Shown one piece after another: positions 11,068-23,718 of a stretch of 64,000 nucleotides of DNA. Each line of letters begins with the position of its first letter. The stretch's first letter is position 1. The translations under genes and the position numbers were made by a program. The notes beneath the pieces are model-generated. The model was not told where the DNA came from. It saw only the letters and a program-made list of their open reading frames with translations, and did not search any database. The DNA is from Lingula anatina (lineage: Eukaryota; Brachiopoda; Lingulata; Lingulida; Lingulidae), in assembly GCF_001039355.2 (NCBI RefSeq), contig NW_019773648.1:335055-399054 (forward strand), written 5' to 3'.

Positions 11068-11160
11068 AAGTATTTTCACTGATGCATCTCTGAAGATCTA
11101 CTTAACAGTTGTCAAGTCACTTTAAAGCAGATCTTCAGAGATGCATCAGTGATAATACTT
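11068..11160. repeat. Near-perfect 32-bp inverted repeat (hairpin)
   Basis: The arms at 11068-11099 and 11129-11160 are reverse complements with one mismatch, separated by 29 nt. The core is ACTGATGCATCTCTGAAGAT. CCCAACTACCA is directly repeated just outside on both sides (about 11053 and 11202). It would fold into a stable stem in RNA or DNA. No role is assigned. Confidence 0.9.
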
Positions 11161-12240
11161 ACATTTTCCTTAAGATCTATACGGTGAATTAACATGAATA
11201 CCCAACTACCAAAATCGGCACCGAATGATCCTGAATTCACCGGTAGATCGGACCACACTATCCGTTTTCAAGGTGTGCAGCAGAACGCATTTCACAGTTT
11301 CATACCCCGGAACAAATTTTGTGAAGAGATGCACTACTTTCCAACCCCGCTCAGAATAATCGCTATCACATCGCGTACTAGGCAAGAGCGGTGTCGCGTC
11401 TGATACTTCGAAGCGCGTACTGACGCGAATTGATGATGCGTTAAAAACGTCAGTAATGAGCTTTGTTTAAATCATATTTTTAATATCTAATGCTGAATAT
11501 TAGAAAAAAAGTGTGAAAGAGAACGAAAACACACGAAACACAGAAAGTCCTTTTTAAATACTTAAAAAACTTGTTCTCTTGGTGAATATTTATTGATAAC
11601 TTCTTTCGGTAAATGAAAATGATAATCTGTATGTATACATATATCAATTGCAATCAACCATCATAAATTTCAACCCAACTTAATAGACCCGGTGGAAACC
11701 ACCTTAGACAGGCGAATCTGCCAAACAAGAGTGAAACTCTATACGCCAGAAATGTCGTCTTAGGTACCAATACAATAGAAACACGCAACATGTGGTGAAT
11801 ACACGCTGTCGTCAAAGAGCTGTACATTCAACCGAATTAAAGAGAAAACCACAAGTAAATTATCTGTGAAAAAAAAAAAAAAAAAAAAAAAAAAACAGCC
11901 TGTCCTATATGATTCACCGTGGCACCACAACTGCAGCCGCCAGTTTGCCATTAATTTTTGATCCCACTCTTCTTCAAATCCCGCGAGAATTCGCGCGAGT
12001 CTGTGGGATACCTCATATGATACAGAATTCACTTTTCATCGGCAACTGGTCCTATCCAAATCAATTGCATACCGGAGGGCTTTCAGTGTCGTTTTACATC
12101 TATGCTTTAAAGCCATGTAATCTGCAATGGACCATAAAGCTTAACCAAATTGTTTCTTTTTTCGCCGTCCTTAATAATATATAATTATCAGTCTTTTTCG
12201 TGCTTCTGGTTTTTCCCAAGTTTTAAATGGGCTAAAATGT
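11161..12240. other. Intergenic downstream of TMEM53
   Basis: No gene was recognised. An A homopolymer of about 26 nt lies at 11869-11895. Open frames here look incidental. Confidence 0.5.
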
Positions 12241-12246
12241 TTCTTT

Positions 12247-12252
12247 TTTATT
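12247..12252 (-). terminator. Candidate AATAAA signal for TMEM53
   Basis: A minus-strand AATAAA only a few nt past the stop codon at 12259-12261. It would give a very short 3' UTR. A site further downstream is possible. Confidence 0.3.
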
Positions 12253-12258
12253 TGAGGT

Positions 12259-13304
12259 CTATTTGGTATATCTGAGCATATTGAGTCTTGCCCCCATTAT
12301 CTGTGAGATAAAACCGTAGCACTGCGCTGCATACGCCTCCCGATGTTTCTGCATGTGCTCTAAGTGGGCGGAGTCATCCCAGACGACGGAAGTGACGTCA
12401 ACCCCGCGGTTTTTCCGTTGCTCCACCATGTACTTCACGCTTTTCGGTGTTGCAATGGCGTCGGCCGTGGAACCGAGGAAGAGCTCTGGACACCGAGATT
12501 TGTCTGCTCTAATAATGTCCCAAGTGGTAAACACGGCGCATCCTGGAAAGAAGAACATCCTTTTGATGATGTGCCAGACGTAGTGAAACAGAACGTAGAG
12601 TCCAAGGAAGAGACCGCAAATGGGCTTCAGGACTGCCGACACCCGGAGGGAGTTCATGTAACTCTTGATGACGCCGAAAAAGCCGGTCTGCACGGGCGCG
12701 CTGTCAAAAATGACGCCGGCAACCTGAAGGGTGCGACCTTTCCCATCTGGGACGCTCTCCTCCGCTTGCATCGCCTCCAAGAAGTGGCGGTACATGGCCT
12801 GACCGCCGGCACCGAAGATGTGAATGAAAATGGGATGTTTTTCCAGTTCATGGTCCGCGATCACATCGTATATCTTCGCCGCCGTCCGCCGAAGACGCCG
12901 CTGTCCGAAAAACATGTCGGGGAAGAAAGGGATGCTGTAGCTGATACATATGTAGCTGCAAACGTTAAAGAATGCGCATTTAAAGACGTTTTAATAAATG
13001 CTCATGCGTCATAGATATACGACGAGTAATGGCAGTTGAAATTAAGTATGCAATTTCAATTTTTTCCGTTTTGATTATCATAATTGCTATTTCTCATAAA
13101 TCTCACAATACTGGACATTGGCTGAGAAAATACAGCACGCAATTACCCGCTTTGTTCATAGATGGCGCTGTATTCGGCCAACTCGCCGTCCGTAGACTGA
13201 GCCCAGCCCAGCAATATCACCACAGGCTCTCTCGTCTCGCTCGGCTTTCGGGCCTTTTCGTCTCTCCACGGAAACGTGATGCAGTATTCGAGTTCACTCG
13301 GCAT
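12259..13304 (-). CDS. TMEM53: TMEM53-like protein (DUF829), complete, 284 aa
   Basis: Integral membrane protein of the nuclear envelope/ER in vertebrates; its alpha/beta-hydrolase-like fold (DUF829) has no settled enzymatic role. Exon 1 is 13304-13147 (starts MPSELEYCITFPWR and includes PVVILLGWAQS and LAEYSAIYEQSG). After a 191-nt intron (GTAATT...TTTGCAG), exon 2 is 12955-12259, phase 2 to 1 restored by a Gly codon. Exon 2 carries YSIPFFPDMFFGQ, IFIHIFGAGGQAMYRH (nucleophile-elbow-like position), VAGVIFDSAPVQ, a hydrophobic segment near LFLGLYVLFHYVWHIIK, CPELFLGSTADA and WDDSAHLEHMQKH. Order and spacing match the family throughout, with a length close to its vertebrate relative. Exon 2 shows higher GC than its flanks and a long shadow frame on the other strand. 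Confidence 0.94.
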
Positions 13305-15150
13305 TGGTCCTGAATATATATAGAGAATATATGGCCTTGAGAAAGTTTAAATATTCGGTGGACTTTGGGTGATTTCGTGCATTGCCGTTATCAGCTGAAG
13401 TGCTTCAAATAAAGCTTTTTTTATTTTAGTTCTATAAAAAGTAATATTTTGAAACGAAATCAAACGATTCTTGCAATTGAAAAAGAAAAAAAAAATCACA
13501 ATTTAAGGCCGACTGTCCTGAATATGAATGTGATTTGAGTCTGTTATGCATCTATATAAAGCAATATTGACCAAATAAGTAAGGTATATATCTATATTTA
13601 CTTATCCAATACCATTCTTTTTTTTCATACAGAATTGAAGAAAATATAAGAGATGCAGACGTTTACAACGTAGGAGCCATTATTTATGTTCAAAAATGCC
13701 ACATTTGTCATAAAATGATTTACATTGCAAATGTGGGTTAAGATCCATTAAATGTTAATGCAAGTTTCGACAGGCGTAGTTATTCTTGGATAAATGTGCA
13801 TTTAATATCCTAGCCATCCTGGTGAATTCATTGGGAGAGCGTAATTTCCAACTTATTTCTGTACATGTATATTTACACCCGAATTCTAACACTTTATATG
13901 ACAATAGACAAACAGCGGCCTATTTCTTAATAAAAACGACAACTGAACATAGAACAAGTAATGCTTTAAATGATAACTATTATCATGGACGTACTTGAAT
14001 TCTAAAACCTTCATAGAACTCTCCCCCCTCCCCTCCGTTCACATGCAGTTGACACGTGCATAATTTTGCCGGTTTCATTCTGCTGATTGCAATCAAGCCG
14101 GTGTTTGCCCAGCAGGAACCACATATTTCTGTCAGCAATACCTCTCCACTGTTCAGCCAAAGCCTGGAGGGGTTTCTGCTAAGCAGGTACCGGGATGATT
14201 ACGAACAAGACTCCTTAGATTGACCAACGGGGCACAGCCAGATATAAGCAATCAGAGGACAATATTGAACGCTAAATGACAGGTTTAAACTTTAAAAACC
14301 CTTATTTAAACAAAATAATTGTTAATAGAGCAGAAAATCTTCGATTTTAATTTACAGTTCGAATAATCAGAATCATCACGTTACTAAGTTCTGTATGCAT
14401 TGTATGCACCTCAAAGTACAGCTTCCTGTACATAATATGACTCTACCACTGTAATTTGATTCATTCGCTTGTTGCTATATATGTTAGACAGTTTTTAGCC
14501 TGGGGAGTCAACCTCCAATAGCATTATGTTGTTTCTTAATAATGTATCTAAAAATAACGGTGCTGATACGAAACCATACGTTTTATATTACCTGGTACAT
14601 ACATATATAGGGTCAGTGAAGTTGATAATATAACTGGGAAAATAACTTATCAACACGAAGGATGATCAATTTGCATGAAATATAATGAAAATAACGCTGC
14701 ATTCACATCAGCAGACTAACAGATCAGCGGCTCAAACATGGCGACACAAGTGAAACCTTGTCGCGTAAATCCCTTATAGACACTGAATAGAGTCCCTGGG
14801 GGATTACGTAACAAGCATTCAAGTGGGTCAGCCATATTTGAAGTGGGGTCGGCCATATTTAGTCGGCGGATCAGTTAGTACTCGGATCATTTATTTTGAA
14901 TGGCCCCTTACATTGGCTTCAAGACTACATGTCGCTATGTCTCGGTTTTCTTTTCTCTTTCTTTCAGGATATTCAGCACGCAAAAAGTATAGCGTAACAA
15001 CCCGAGAACAAATGTTTGGCTGAACGTTTATAGATCGCGAGCTGCAAATTGTTATCAAAGCATCTCAAGGCTGCCTCACTTTTATTATTAGAACTGGTTT
15101 TAGCAATGTATCGGTGAAGGTGTGGCTGCTTTCAGGTGCAACGATGTGTA
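13305..15150. other. Intergenic
   Basis: No gene was recognised. 14795-14900 has a dispersed repeat copy ('gggggattacgtaacaagcattcaagtg' followed by two 'ggccatattt' motifs) related to 17275-17345, 56525-56590 and 58395-58450. A short coding-like open stretch near 14075-14185 is discussed among the rejected items. Confidence 0.5.
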
Positions 15151-15155
15151 TATAG

Positions 15156-15261
15156 CTGTGTGTGTGGGTGTTTGTATTCACTGTGCGTGTGTGTGTATGT
15201 CTGTGTGTGTGTGGTGTGTGTGTGTGTATGCCTGTGTGTGTGTGGTGTGTGTGTGTGTGTA

Positions 15262-15309
<48 letters not shown>
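15156..15309. repeat. (GT)n compound microsatellite
   Basis: About 150 nt of GT repeats interrupted by 'atgcct' and 'atgtct' blocks. Apparent open frames through it are artefacts of the repeat. Confidence 0.95.
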
Positions 15310-15310
<1 letters not shown>

Positions 15311-15750
15311 CATAGAACGAGGTACAGTCAGCATTGGTTTTCATCATCCGCGTAATTCGCGTTTCGGTTATTCTGTTTATCATTTCAATTAATACAAATT
15401 ATCCGACCTCTGTCTGTCTGTTTGTCCGTCTGTCCATCCGTCCGTATGATCGACCGAAAACCCGTCCCGTCAGTTTTCTCTTACGCCTGTCTGTCTGGGA
15501 GTGGCCTTTGTCATAATACAATGGGCATCATTGGTTATATTCATATGCGAAAGGCACACCTTTTTAACTTGATAAATTCCCTTAACTCACACCACAAACA
15601 ATCTCACCGGTCCTCTCCTTGCCGGCTGTCATACTGTCATAACATACAGACGATGTCAACAAAGAGTGGGCCTTGACCTGCTTGTGAAAGGCGGCGTTTT
15701 CATTCATACAGTAATTGGGTGCTAAATCTGATTTCTATCTGATTTCTATC

Positions 15751-15781
<31 letters not shown>

Positions 15782-16770
15782 TGTGAGGGCACTTTAGTTC
15801 ATATATCCACCGTACCAAAGAAAAGACATACGGGCAATAATATACACATTAATGTCTGTATGTAAAGCAATTCTTAGTTGATTGCTCAGCGGAAAATAGT
15901 TTAATGCTGATACCCTGGTATATTTTTCTGAACATTTTATACATGTAGAACCCTATAGCTATGTGCTAACTTTGTTTTCCTGCACATTAACCGGGTATGA
16001 TTTTAGCAGCGACTCTATACAACCATACCCAAGTTGAACTCAGCCTACGCTCAACATGGTATTTGACACGGAACGCCCAGACTTGCGTTATTGTGTACCA
16101 CGAGTTAAATAGAACAGAACGCTCATAAAATAAAAATGCTGATACATACTTGAAAGCACGCTTAGACCGCAATTTTGCCATTAACCCAACCTATAGAGCA
16201 GTTATTCATATTAACATCAAAACCATATAATATATCTAGGCTCGAGAAAAACATCGTCGTCAAACGTGGTGTCGGCTCGAGACTCCCGCAGCGCCGGGTC
16301 TACTTAGGAAAATACCTGCCAAAAATACAACACATATGTAGTGATGTAATCTCCCTGCGCTTTGTGCTGTCTTGCACGATTGAGTTGGGTTGCCTGGTGA
16401 TTCCCGTCTAATTCTCGTCTATTTTCTGAACCTAATCCTTAATGAATTATAGCTATTATGACTCTTGCACTAACCTTTAAATTTGTTCTCAAGTTACAGG
16501 TAGAAATATGGTTAAACCCAGTTGTTGATCTCTCTCTCTCTAAAGAATTCCACCGAAATATTTCTTCGGTCTTCTTGTTGGTGAAGGGTAACCGCGGCGA
16601 TCGCTTAGCTCAGTTTACATACGCGCACGCCGGGCTTCCGTGCAAAACACTGTGGAAAAATTGAGGGCACCTGTTTGGTGCTTTTTTCCCCGTAATGTTG
16701 TGAAGGTCATGTGGTTAGAGAGGGTTCACAAGGGGGTGCCTGTGCGAGGCCACAGGAGAACGGTGTCGTC
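15310..16770. other. Intergenic
   Basis: No gene was recognised. Includes TCTG/TCCG-rich sequence at 15408-15445 and an ATTT tetranucleotide run at 15751-15781. Confidence 0.5.
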
Positions 16771-16771
16771 G

Positions 16772-17092
16772 TTAAAGGGATAATAACTCTTCAATTTGGC
16801 AAAAAAATGAATTTTCCTGGAGTAAACAACAATTTTCCCATGCTTACCAATGGTTAATGAATCCATTTTTAAATTCAAAGTTAGTCCCTGGTTTTTTTGT
16901 AAAAAGTTTGTTTTTTTTAATCAATTAATTAATGGAGGGCACGTGGTCTGAAGACAAGCTCAGATATCAGAATAATAGCTATAACTGCTGTTTTTGTCGT
17001 AAAACAGAATATATTATATTTCTATGAGTTATTCACAATGTTTTTATTGTGAAATATAGACCTCATACGAAGAGTTATTATTATCCCTTTAA
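16772..17092. mobile_element. TTAA-flanked MITE, family 2 (about 313 bp)
   Basis: Ends AGGGATAATAACTCTTC and GAAGAGTTATTATTATCCCT are inverted, differing by one inserted triplet. Both are abutted by TTAA (16772-16775, 17089-17092). Other copies: 42024-42325 (opposite orientation, one end lost) and a fragment at 46523-46690. The TTAA flanks suggest piggyBac-like mobilisation. It is non-coding. Confidence 0.8.
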
Positions 17093-18357
17093 CCTTGAAA
17101 GGATTCAGGCTGGAAAGGGGCGTATCCGTCACGAGAAGGCAGACGTGATGGCGATGAATGCCTTATTAACATTATACATACTGAGGATAAGGTTTTACCA
17201 GTAGGGGGAGGTCAACTTTGCATCACGTGCCCCCTCCCAGAATGATGTATGCCTTAAAGCATTATACGGGGACGCCATCAGGGAATTAGTCAACGTTGCT
17301 TTTAAGTGAGTCGGCCATATTAAGTTCGCGGATCTTGTTCTGAATGCGATCTTATACATTCTAAGGGTCAGATTTGACTTGTATGGAGAGGTGTCCTTTG
17401 CTTCATGTAGCCTCTCCCAGTGTTTGTAATCCAGTACGGCTCCACTGACTGAAATACTTCTCATTGCCGTACATTTCATCAATGTGGCGTGAAGATAAAA
17501 GTATATCTGTGTGTTTCCAACTTCCTTTGTTTTTCAGTATACTTTACTGTCTACTCTCTTTCCTTTTAATACCAAAACAGGAACTGGTGACATGTTAAGT
17601 CTGTCAAGCACAACATGTATAGTAATATATATACAGGTGCACGTTTATGCCATTAAATAATGTATAAGATGTAGGAATCATGGAGGAAGCCAAGCTGCTG
17701 TGACTTGGTATCCAGAGTAATAATAATACATATGATATATGGAAATTAAGAATAACGGGCGGAAAGGAGACGCTTGTTTTTCTTCTCGCCAACTTCGTGA
17801 CACGCAAGAGAATACCCGGGGTGTCGAATACACCTAACTTATCTTAACAAAAAAAGCATGACTATGAACAGCAGTTATCGTTGCTGTCTCATTTATGTCA
17901 GGATTTTTGCATTGATTGACCAAATCAAAAAAGTGTTAGAGGTCACCTCTCTATAATTTGCCGGGCTGGGGGATCGTCTGAACAGAAAACCACACCCTCC
18001 TCGACAAAAAAGGTTAGAGGATCTCTCTTCACTAACTTTGTTATTATTTCAGTGATGTCGGGATATTTGCATTGATTGTCCAAGTCAAAAAGTTTAATAA
18101 TTATAATAATAGTCTAGTCTAATAAAAATACATCTGTGACCCTGGTAGAGGAGTGGGAGTCTAATAAAAAAGCATCTGTGACCCTGGTAGAGGAGTGGGA
18201 GTAAAGCTGCGAAGTTATAGCGTCGTATTTTGCTGTTTTGCCGTTCATGTTTAGACAGCAGGGCCAAAACAAGAAGTGTCACAGTGCTGGATTTTAATGT
18301 GTCACAGCACTGGATTTAAATTCATCCGTCTATCCTACAAAATAACTAAAATATGAC

Positions 18358-18364
18358 CGTCCCT

Positions 18365-18425
<61 letters not shown>

Positions 18426-18431
18426 AGAGAC
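18358..18431 (-). tRNA. tRNA-Asn (GTT), copy A
   Basis: 74-nt gene on the minus strand. Acceptor stem GTCTCTG/CAGGGAC (one G-T pair) with discriminator G, anticodon stem TTCGG/CCGAA and loop CTGTTAA (anticodon GTT, Asn). T loop is TTCAAGC. All four arms pair. Copy B is identical over the gene. Confidence 0.95.
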
Positions 18432-18838
18432 CTATATACCTCACCTAAAGGCATTATTTTTCACCTGGCGGCCCTCATGTCGACAGGTATATTGAGGTTT
18501 TATCTCACCGTCGCTTAGGCCTTTATGTATAAGGCCTCTGTGCTGATGATAACACATGATAAACTGTCCTGTGCAGGAATTTCTACGGGCCTGTTTAATT
18601 AATTAAACTTTTTTGTTAGATTTTTTGGTGAATTTTTTTTCAAACATAAATATTTGCTCTACAGCACACAAGTAATGTTTTGGTTATTTTAATAAAGAAA
18701 TGGGTAATCGTAAAACAAATATTTATAATTGGTATACCCCTTTTTGGGCAAAGTTAGGACTAAAATTCTGATGGGAATACTGAAACGTCATTTAAAGAAA
18801 TCACGAGAAAAAGCTTATAAAATGAGATTTGTATCACA

Positions 18839-18905
18839 ATGTGCTGGGTTTGCTTGAACCAACAACCTTTTGGTTAACAACCAAACACTCCAGACGAGAC
18901 GTGGA
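18839..18905 (-). pseudogene. tRNA-Asn relic, copy A
   Basis: About 450 bp beyond the intact tRNA-Asn gene lies a decayed minus-strand copy. It keeps 'tgcttgaaccaacaacc' and 'ggttaacaacc' (the T arm and anticodon arm) but has lost acceptor-stem pairing. The matching relic in copy B is at 22168-22232. Confidence 0.65.
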
Positions 18906-20293
18906 TGTGACAGTATCAGGTTCCGTAGAAATACGACTAGATAAGGCGTAGAAGATTTTTAACCTTAAAAAGTTTGAAAACGTGTATATCATCACACAGT
19001 GTAAAATGCAGCATTATTCTGGCGGTTTTCAGTCCATTTTAGCATTTTTCTATAGTTTTTAGTGCAGGGTTGCTGGAGTACAGCAAAATTTTGTTGGAAT
19101 AAATATGGCAAACTGTCGGTTACGAGCATTAATTTACAGCCTTTTGGTAAAGTTAAAACACGCGGGCCCGTAGCCAGCAATATCAAAAAAGTGGTTCTTT
19201 TTCTAAAGAAGTGCACCTTTTACCGTGAGACCTTCATGTCCGCGCAAATTACGTTACATACGCTGCTGCTATTGCTTTACCCATCCACACATTCTTTTTA
19301 ATACCTTGGAATCTTGCTTATCTAGACTGTTCATTGAACGCTATCCATTTCCAGGTACGGCGCAGATCAAGCTTGAATTGAGGCAGATTGACAGAGATAT
19401 CATTTAAAGATGCATTTGGGCTCAGCGTCACTGAAGCATGGATTCACAGTTATGCATAAAACACTTCTACTATATGTAGCTTGTTGTACGGCTCACCATG
19501 CCAATTAAGGGATATCGGAATTTATCACTCGATCAGCCATAAAGGAGATCAACACTTCACTGTCTTCAAATTGGTCTTTAATTGGGTCTACTATTCTGAC
19601 CTACTTATCTGCCCCGATACAAAGCACAGAAGGCAAGCAAAAAAAAAAAAAATTAAATAATAATAACAATAAGAAGAAGAAGAAGAAGAAAATAAATGAA
19701 TAAAATAAACAAACAAACGAATAAATAAAATATAATAAAGTAAAATGAAATGAAATAAATAAATAAAAAATCCGTTCAAACGTCGTTTTCACGGTATTGT
19801 GAAACGGTGACGTTATACTTTTTGAAACTCTATGGTGACATTTGGTCGGCTTTTGAGGAAGAAATTGACTTCAAACCCGTCTTTAATTGAACATTACATA
19901 CGGGATAACATCTGGGTGGCGCTGGTTTATAGGAGAAAGTATCGAACAAAACCACCCTTTTCACTGAATGACTCCTGTAAAATATTGTCTTCTTTACTTT
20001 TACGTTCTCACGAAGATAATATAAGAATAATAAAGAAATATCATGCCAAAGACATCAGTGGGCGAGGAAAAAGTATGAGGAAATGTGAGTAATATGATAT
20101 TGCATTAAAGTTCACACATTGTACATCACACGACGTGATATATTTCATTTCTTACAGATATAATGACCTTTCACAGAATACTGTCATCTTGATGCCTTCG
20201 TTTTCTTATTTAGAAATATTTGGGAAAAAAAATCTATCAAACAAAATTCTCTTCCAATGGTTTCCGAAACACCACCACCAACATCATCAACAA

Positions 20294-20294
20294 C

Positions 20295-20345
<51 letters not shown>
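20294..20345. repeat. (AAT)n microsatellite
   Basis: A pure AAT run of about 17 units upstream of tRNA-Val copy A. The copy B counterpart at 23443-23477 is shorter. Confidence 0.93.
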
Positions 20346-20527
20346 GCATACTCTGCCTCGTCCTATCTATGAAGCTCCCAGGAAATAAAAGGTACACTGA
20401 GCCCCATGAAAACATGGTAGCTGCATCATTTATTGGTAAAATTACTAAGGGTCAAAAAGGCATTTATGAAATGATTGATAAGGCACTTACAAAAGTAAAT
20501 GAAAGATATCTACTCACTTATCATGTC

Positions 20528-20600
20528 GGTTCAATAGTGTAGTGGCTATCACGCTCGCCTCACACGCGAAAGGTCCTGGGTTCGAACCCCAGTTGAACCA
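20528..20600 (+). tRNA. tRNA-Val (CAC), copy A
   Basis: Same as the gene at 10185 except G to A at the last base of the anticodon stem (GCGAA instead of GCGAG), giving a C-A mismatch at the outermost pair. Everything else is intact, including the B box. Probably still transcribed, perhaps weaker. Confidence 0.88.
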
Positions 20601-21693
20601 TCTTAAACACATTTTTCACAAAAAACATAAAATTCATTTTGACAGTGTTAAGTTAATAGGGCCAATGATAAATGTGGCCAGCATGATATGTTTAAAATAA
20701 TTTGATTGCAGTAACTGCACAAGCTGTGTATTATATCTTCTCTGTCACAATCCACATTCCACGTGTTTGTAATCCAGTATGGGTCCACTGACTGAATTAA
20801 TTCTCATTGCCGTACATTTCATCAATGTGGCGTGAAGATAAAAGTATATCTATGTGTCTCCAACTTCCTTTGTTTTTCAGTATACTTTACTGTCTACTCT
20901 CTTTCCTTTTAATACCAAAACAGGAACTGGTGACATGTTAAGTCTGTCAAGCTCAACATGTAAAGTTATGTATAGGCCTATATACAGGTGCACGTTTTCA
21001 TGGCATTAAATAATGTATAAGATGTAGGAATCATGGAGGAAGCCAAGCTGCTGTGAATTATCCATGTCATATAGTATCACCTTGGTATCCAGAATAATAA
21101 TAATATATATGATATATGGAAATTAAGAATAACGGGCGGAAAGGAGACACTTGTTTTTCTTCTCGCCAACTTCGTGACACGCAAGGGAATACCCGGGGTG
21201 TCGAATACAGCTAACTTATCTTAACAAAAAAAGCATGACTATGAACAGCAGTTATCGTTGCTGTCTCAGTTATGTCAGGATTTTTGCATTGATTGACCAA
21301 ATCAAAAAAGTGTTAGAGGTCACCTCTCTATAATTTGCCGGGCTAGGGGATCGTCTTAACAGAAAACGACGCCTCCTCGACAAAAAAGGTTAGAGGATCT
21401 CTCTTCACTAACTTTGTTATTATTTCAATGATGTCGGGATATCTGCATTGATTGTCCAAGTCAAAAAGGTTAATAATTATAATAATTGTCTAGTGTAGTA
21501 AAAATGCATCTGTGATCCTGGTAGAGGAGTTAGGGAGTAAGGATGCGAAGTTATAGAGCCGTATTTTGTCGTTTTGCCGTTCATGATTAGACAGCAGGGC
21601 TAAAACGAGAAGTGTCACAGGGATGGATTTTAATGTGTCACAGCGCTGGATTTAAATTCATCCGTCTATCCTACAAAATAGCAAAAACATGAC

Positions 21694-21700
21694 CGTCCCT

Positions 21701-21761
<61 letters not shown>

Positions 21762-21767
21762 AGAGAC
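21694..21767 (-). tRNA. tRNA-Asn (GTT), copy B
   Basis: Identical in sequence to the gene at 18358-18431, with all arms paired and anticodon GTT. It was duplicated with its 3.2-kb surroundings. Confidence 0.95.
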
Positions 21768-22167
21768 CTGGATACCTCACCTGAAGGCATTATTTCTCAC
21801 CTGGCGGCCCTCATGACGGCCGGTAGATTGAGATTTTATCTCACCGTCGCTTAGGCCTTCATGTATAAGGCATTGTGCTGATGATAACACATGATAAACT
21901 GTCCTGTGCTGGATTTTCTACCGGCCTGTTTAATGAATTACACTTTTTTTGTTAGATTCTTTGGTGAATTTTTTTTCAAACATAAATATTTGCTCTACAG
22001 CACACAAGTAATGTTTTGGTTATTTTAATAAAGTAATGGGTAATCGTGAAGCAAATATTTATAATTGGTATACCCCTTTTTGGGCAAAGTTAGGTCCAAA
22101 ATTCTGATGGGAATACTGAAACGTCATTTAAAGAAATCACGAGAAAAAGCATATAAAATAAGATTTA

Positions 22168-22232
22168 TGCTGGGTTTGCTTGGACCAACAACCACTCGGT
22201 TAACAACTGAACACGCTAGACGAGACGTGGAT
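22168..22232 (-). pseudogene. tRNA-Asn relic, copy B
   Basis: Decayed minus-strand tRNA-Asn copy, orthologous within the duplication to 18839-18905. It has independent substitutions (for example 'cttggaccaacaacc', 'aacaactgaacacg'). Confidence 0.65.
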
Positions 22233-23442
22233 GTTGCAGTATCAAGTTCCGTGGAAATACGACTAGATTAGGCGTAGAAGATTTTTAACCTTAAAAAGTT
22301 TGAAAACGTGTATATCATCACACAGTGTAAATTGCAGTATTATTCTGGCGGTTTTCAGTCCATTTTCGCATTTTTCTATAGTTTTTTGTGCAGGGTTGCT
22401 GGAGTACAGCAAATTTTTGTTGGAATAAATATGGCAAACTGTCGGTTACGAGCATTAGCGGGCCCGTAGCCAGCAATTTCAAAATAGTGGTTCTTTTTCT
22501 GAAGAAGTGCACCTTTTACCGTGAGACCTTCATGTCCACGGAAATTACGTTACATACGTTGCTGCTAATGCTTTACCCATCCACACATTCTTTTTAATGC
22601 CCACCCCCTCTTGGACCACTGCTTATCAAGACTGTTCATTGAACGCCAGGTACGGCACAGATCAAGCTTGAATCGAGTCAATAGCCGATTGACAGAGAGA
22701 TCGTTTAAAGATGCATTTGAAACCAGCGTCACTGGAGCATGGATTCACAGTTATGCATATAAAACACTTCTACTATATGTCGGCATGCCAATTAAGTGAT
22801 AACGGAATTTATCACTCGGTCAGCCATAAAAGAGCCTATAACTGAACCGTCTTATTAAATTGGGCCTACTTTTCTGGCCTACTTATCTTCACCGATACAA
22901 AGCACAGAAGACAAGCAAAAAAATTCGTTCAAATATGGTTTGGGAGTAATGTGAACGATGAAGTTATACTTTTTGAAACTCCATTGTTGCACTTGGTCAG
23001 AAGGAAGAAAGAAATGAGGAAGAAATTGACTTTAGATGCGTCTTAATTGAACATTACGTACGGGTTTACGTCTCAGTAGCGCTGGTCTATAGGGGAAAGT
23101 ATCGAATACGCTAACAAATCCACCTTTTTCACTGAGTATATCCTGGAAAAATATTGTCTTCTTTACCTTTACGTTCTCACGTAGATAATATAAGAATAAT
23201 TAAAAAAAAACAACATTTTACCAAAGAAATCAGTGGGCGAGGAAAAAGTATGAGGAAATGTGAGTAATATGATATTGCATTAAAGTTCACACAGTACATC
23301 ACGCGACGTGATATATTTCATTTCTTACAGATATCATAACCTTCCACAGTATACTGACAGTAAAACACGTCTTGATGCTGTCGTTTTCTTATTTAGAAAT
23401 ATAAGGGGAAAATCTATCAAATAGAATTATCCTACGTTTTCC

Positions 23443-23477
<35 letters not shown>

Positions 23478-23645
23478 GCATACAGTACCTCGCCTTACCT
23501 ATGGTGTTCCCAGGAAATAAAAGGCACACTGAGCCCCCATGACAACATGGTAGCTGCATTATTTATTGGTAAAATTACTTAGGGGCAAAAGGACACATTT
23601 AGGATATGATAGATAAGGCACTAAGTGTGATGAACAAAACATGTC

Positions 23646-23718
23646 GGTTCAATAGTGTAGTGGCTATCACGCTCGCCTCACACGCGAGAGGTCCTGGGTT
23701 CGAACCCCAGTTGAACCA
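23646..23718 (+). tRNA. tRNA-Val (CAC), copy B
   Basis: Identical to the gene at 10185-10257, with anticodon stem CTCGC/GCGAG fully paired. Anticodon CAC, 73 nt. Confidence 0.95.

Larger units (their letters stand above)
17424..20765. repeat. Segmental tandem duplication, copy A
   Basis: About 3.34 kb that is repeated head-to-tail in copy B. The left border is near 'gtttgtaatccagta' and the right border near 'ttctctgtcacaatc'. It carries tRNA-Asn (-), a tRNA-Asn relic and tRNA-Val (+) in the same order as B. Copy A differs by small indels and a duplicated 'taataaaaatacatctgtgaccctggtagaggagtggga' block (18118-18205). It also has an A/AATA-rich block at 19640-19775 that B lacks. Confidence 0.92.

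Noticed and set aside
12364-13014. 216-codon plus-strand open frame
   Set aside because: It is the antisense shadow of TMEM53 exon 2, which has clear family motifs on the minus strand.
14070-14190. Cys-containing open stretch (CNQAGVCPAGTTYFCQQY) ending at a GTACCG donor-like site
   Set aside because: About 40 codons, weak acceptor and donor, no neighbouring exons, no family recognised; could be chance.
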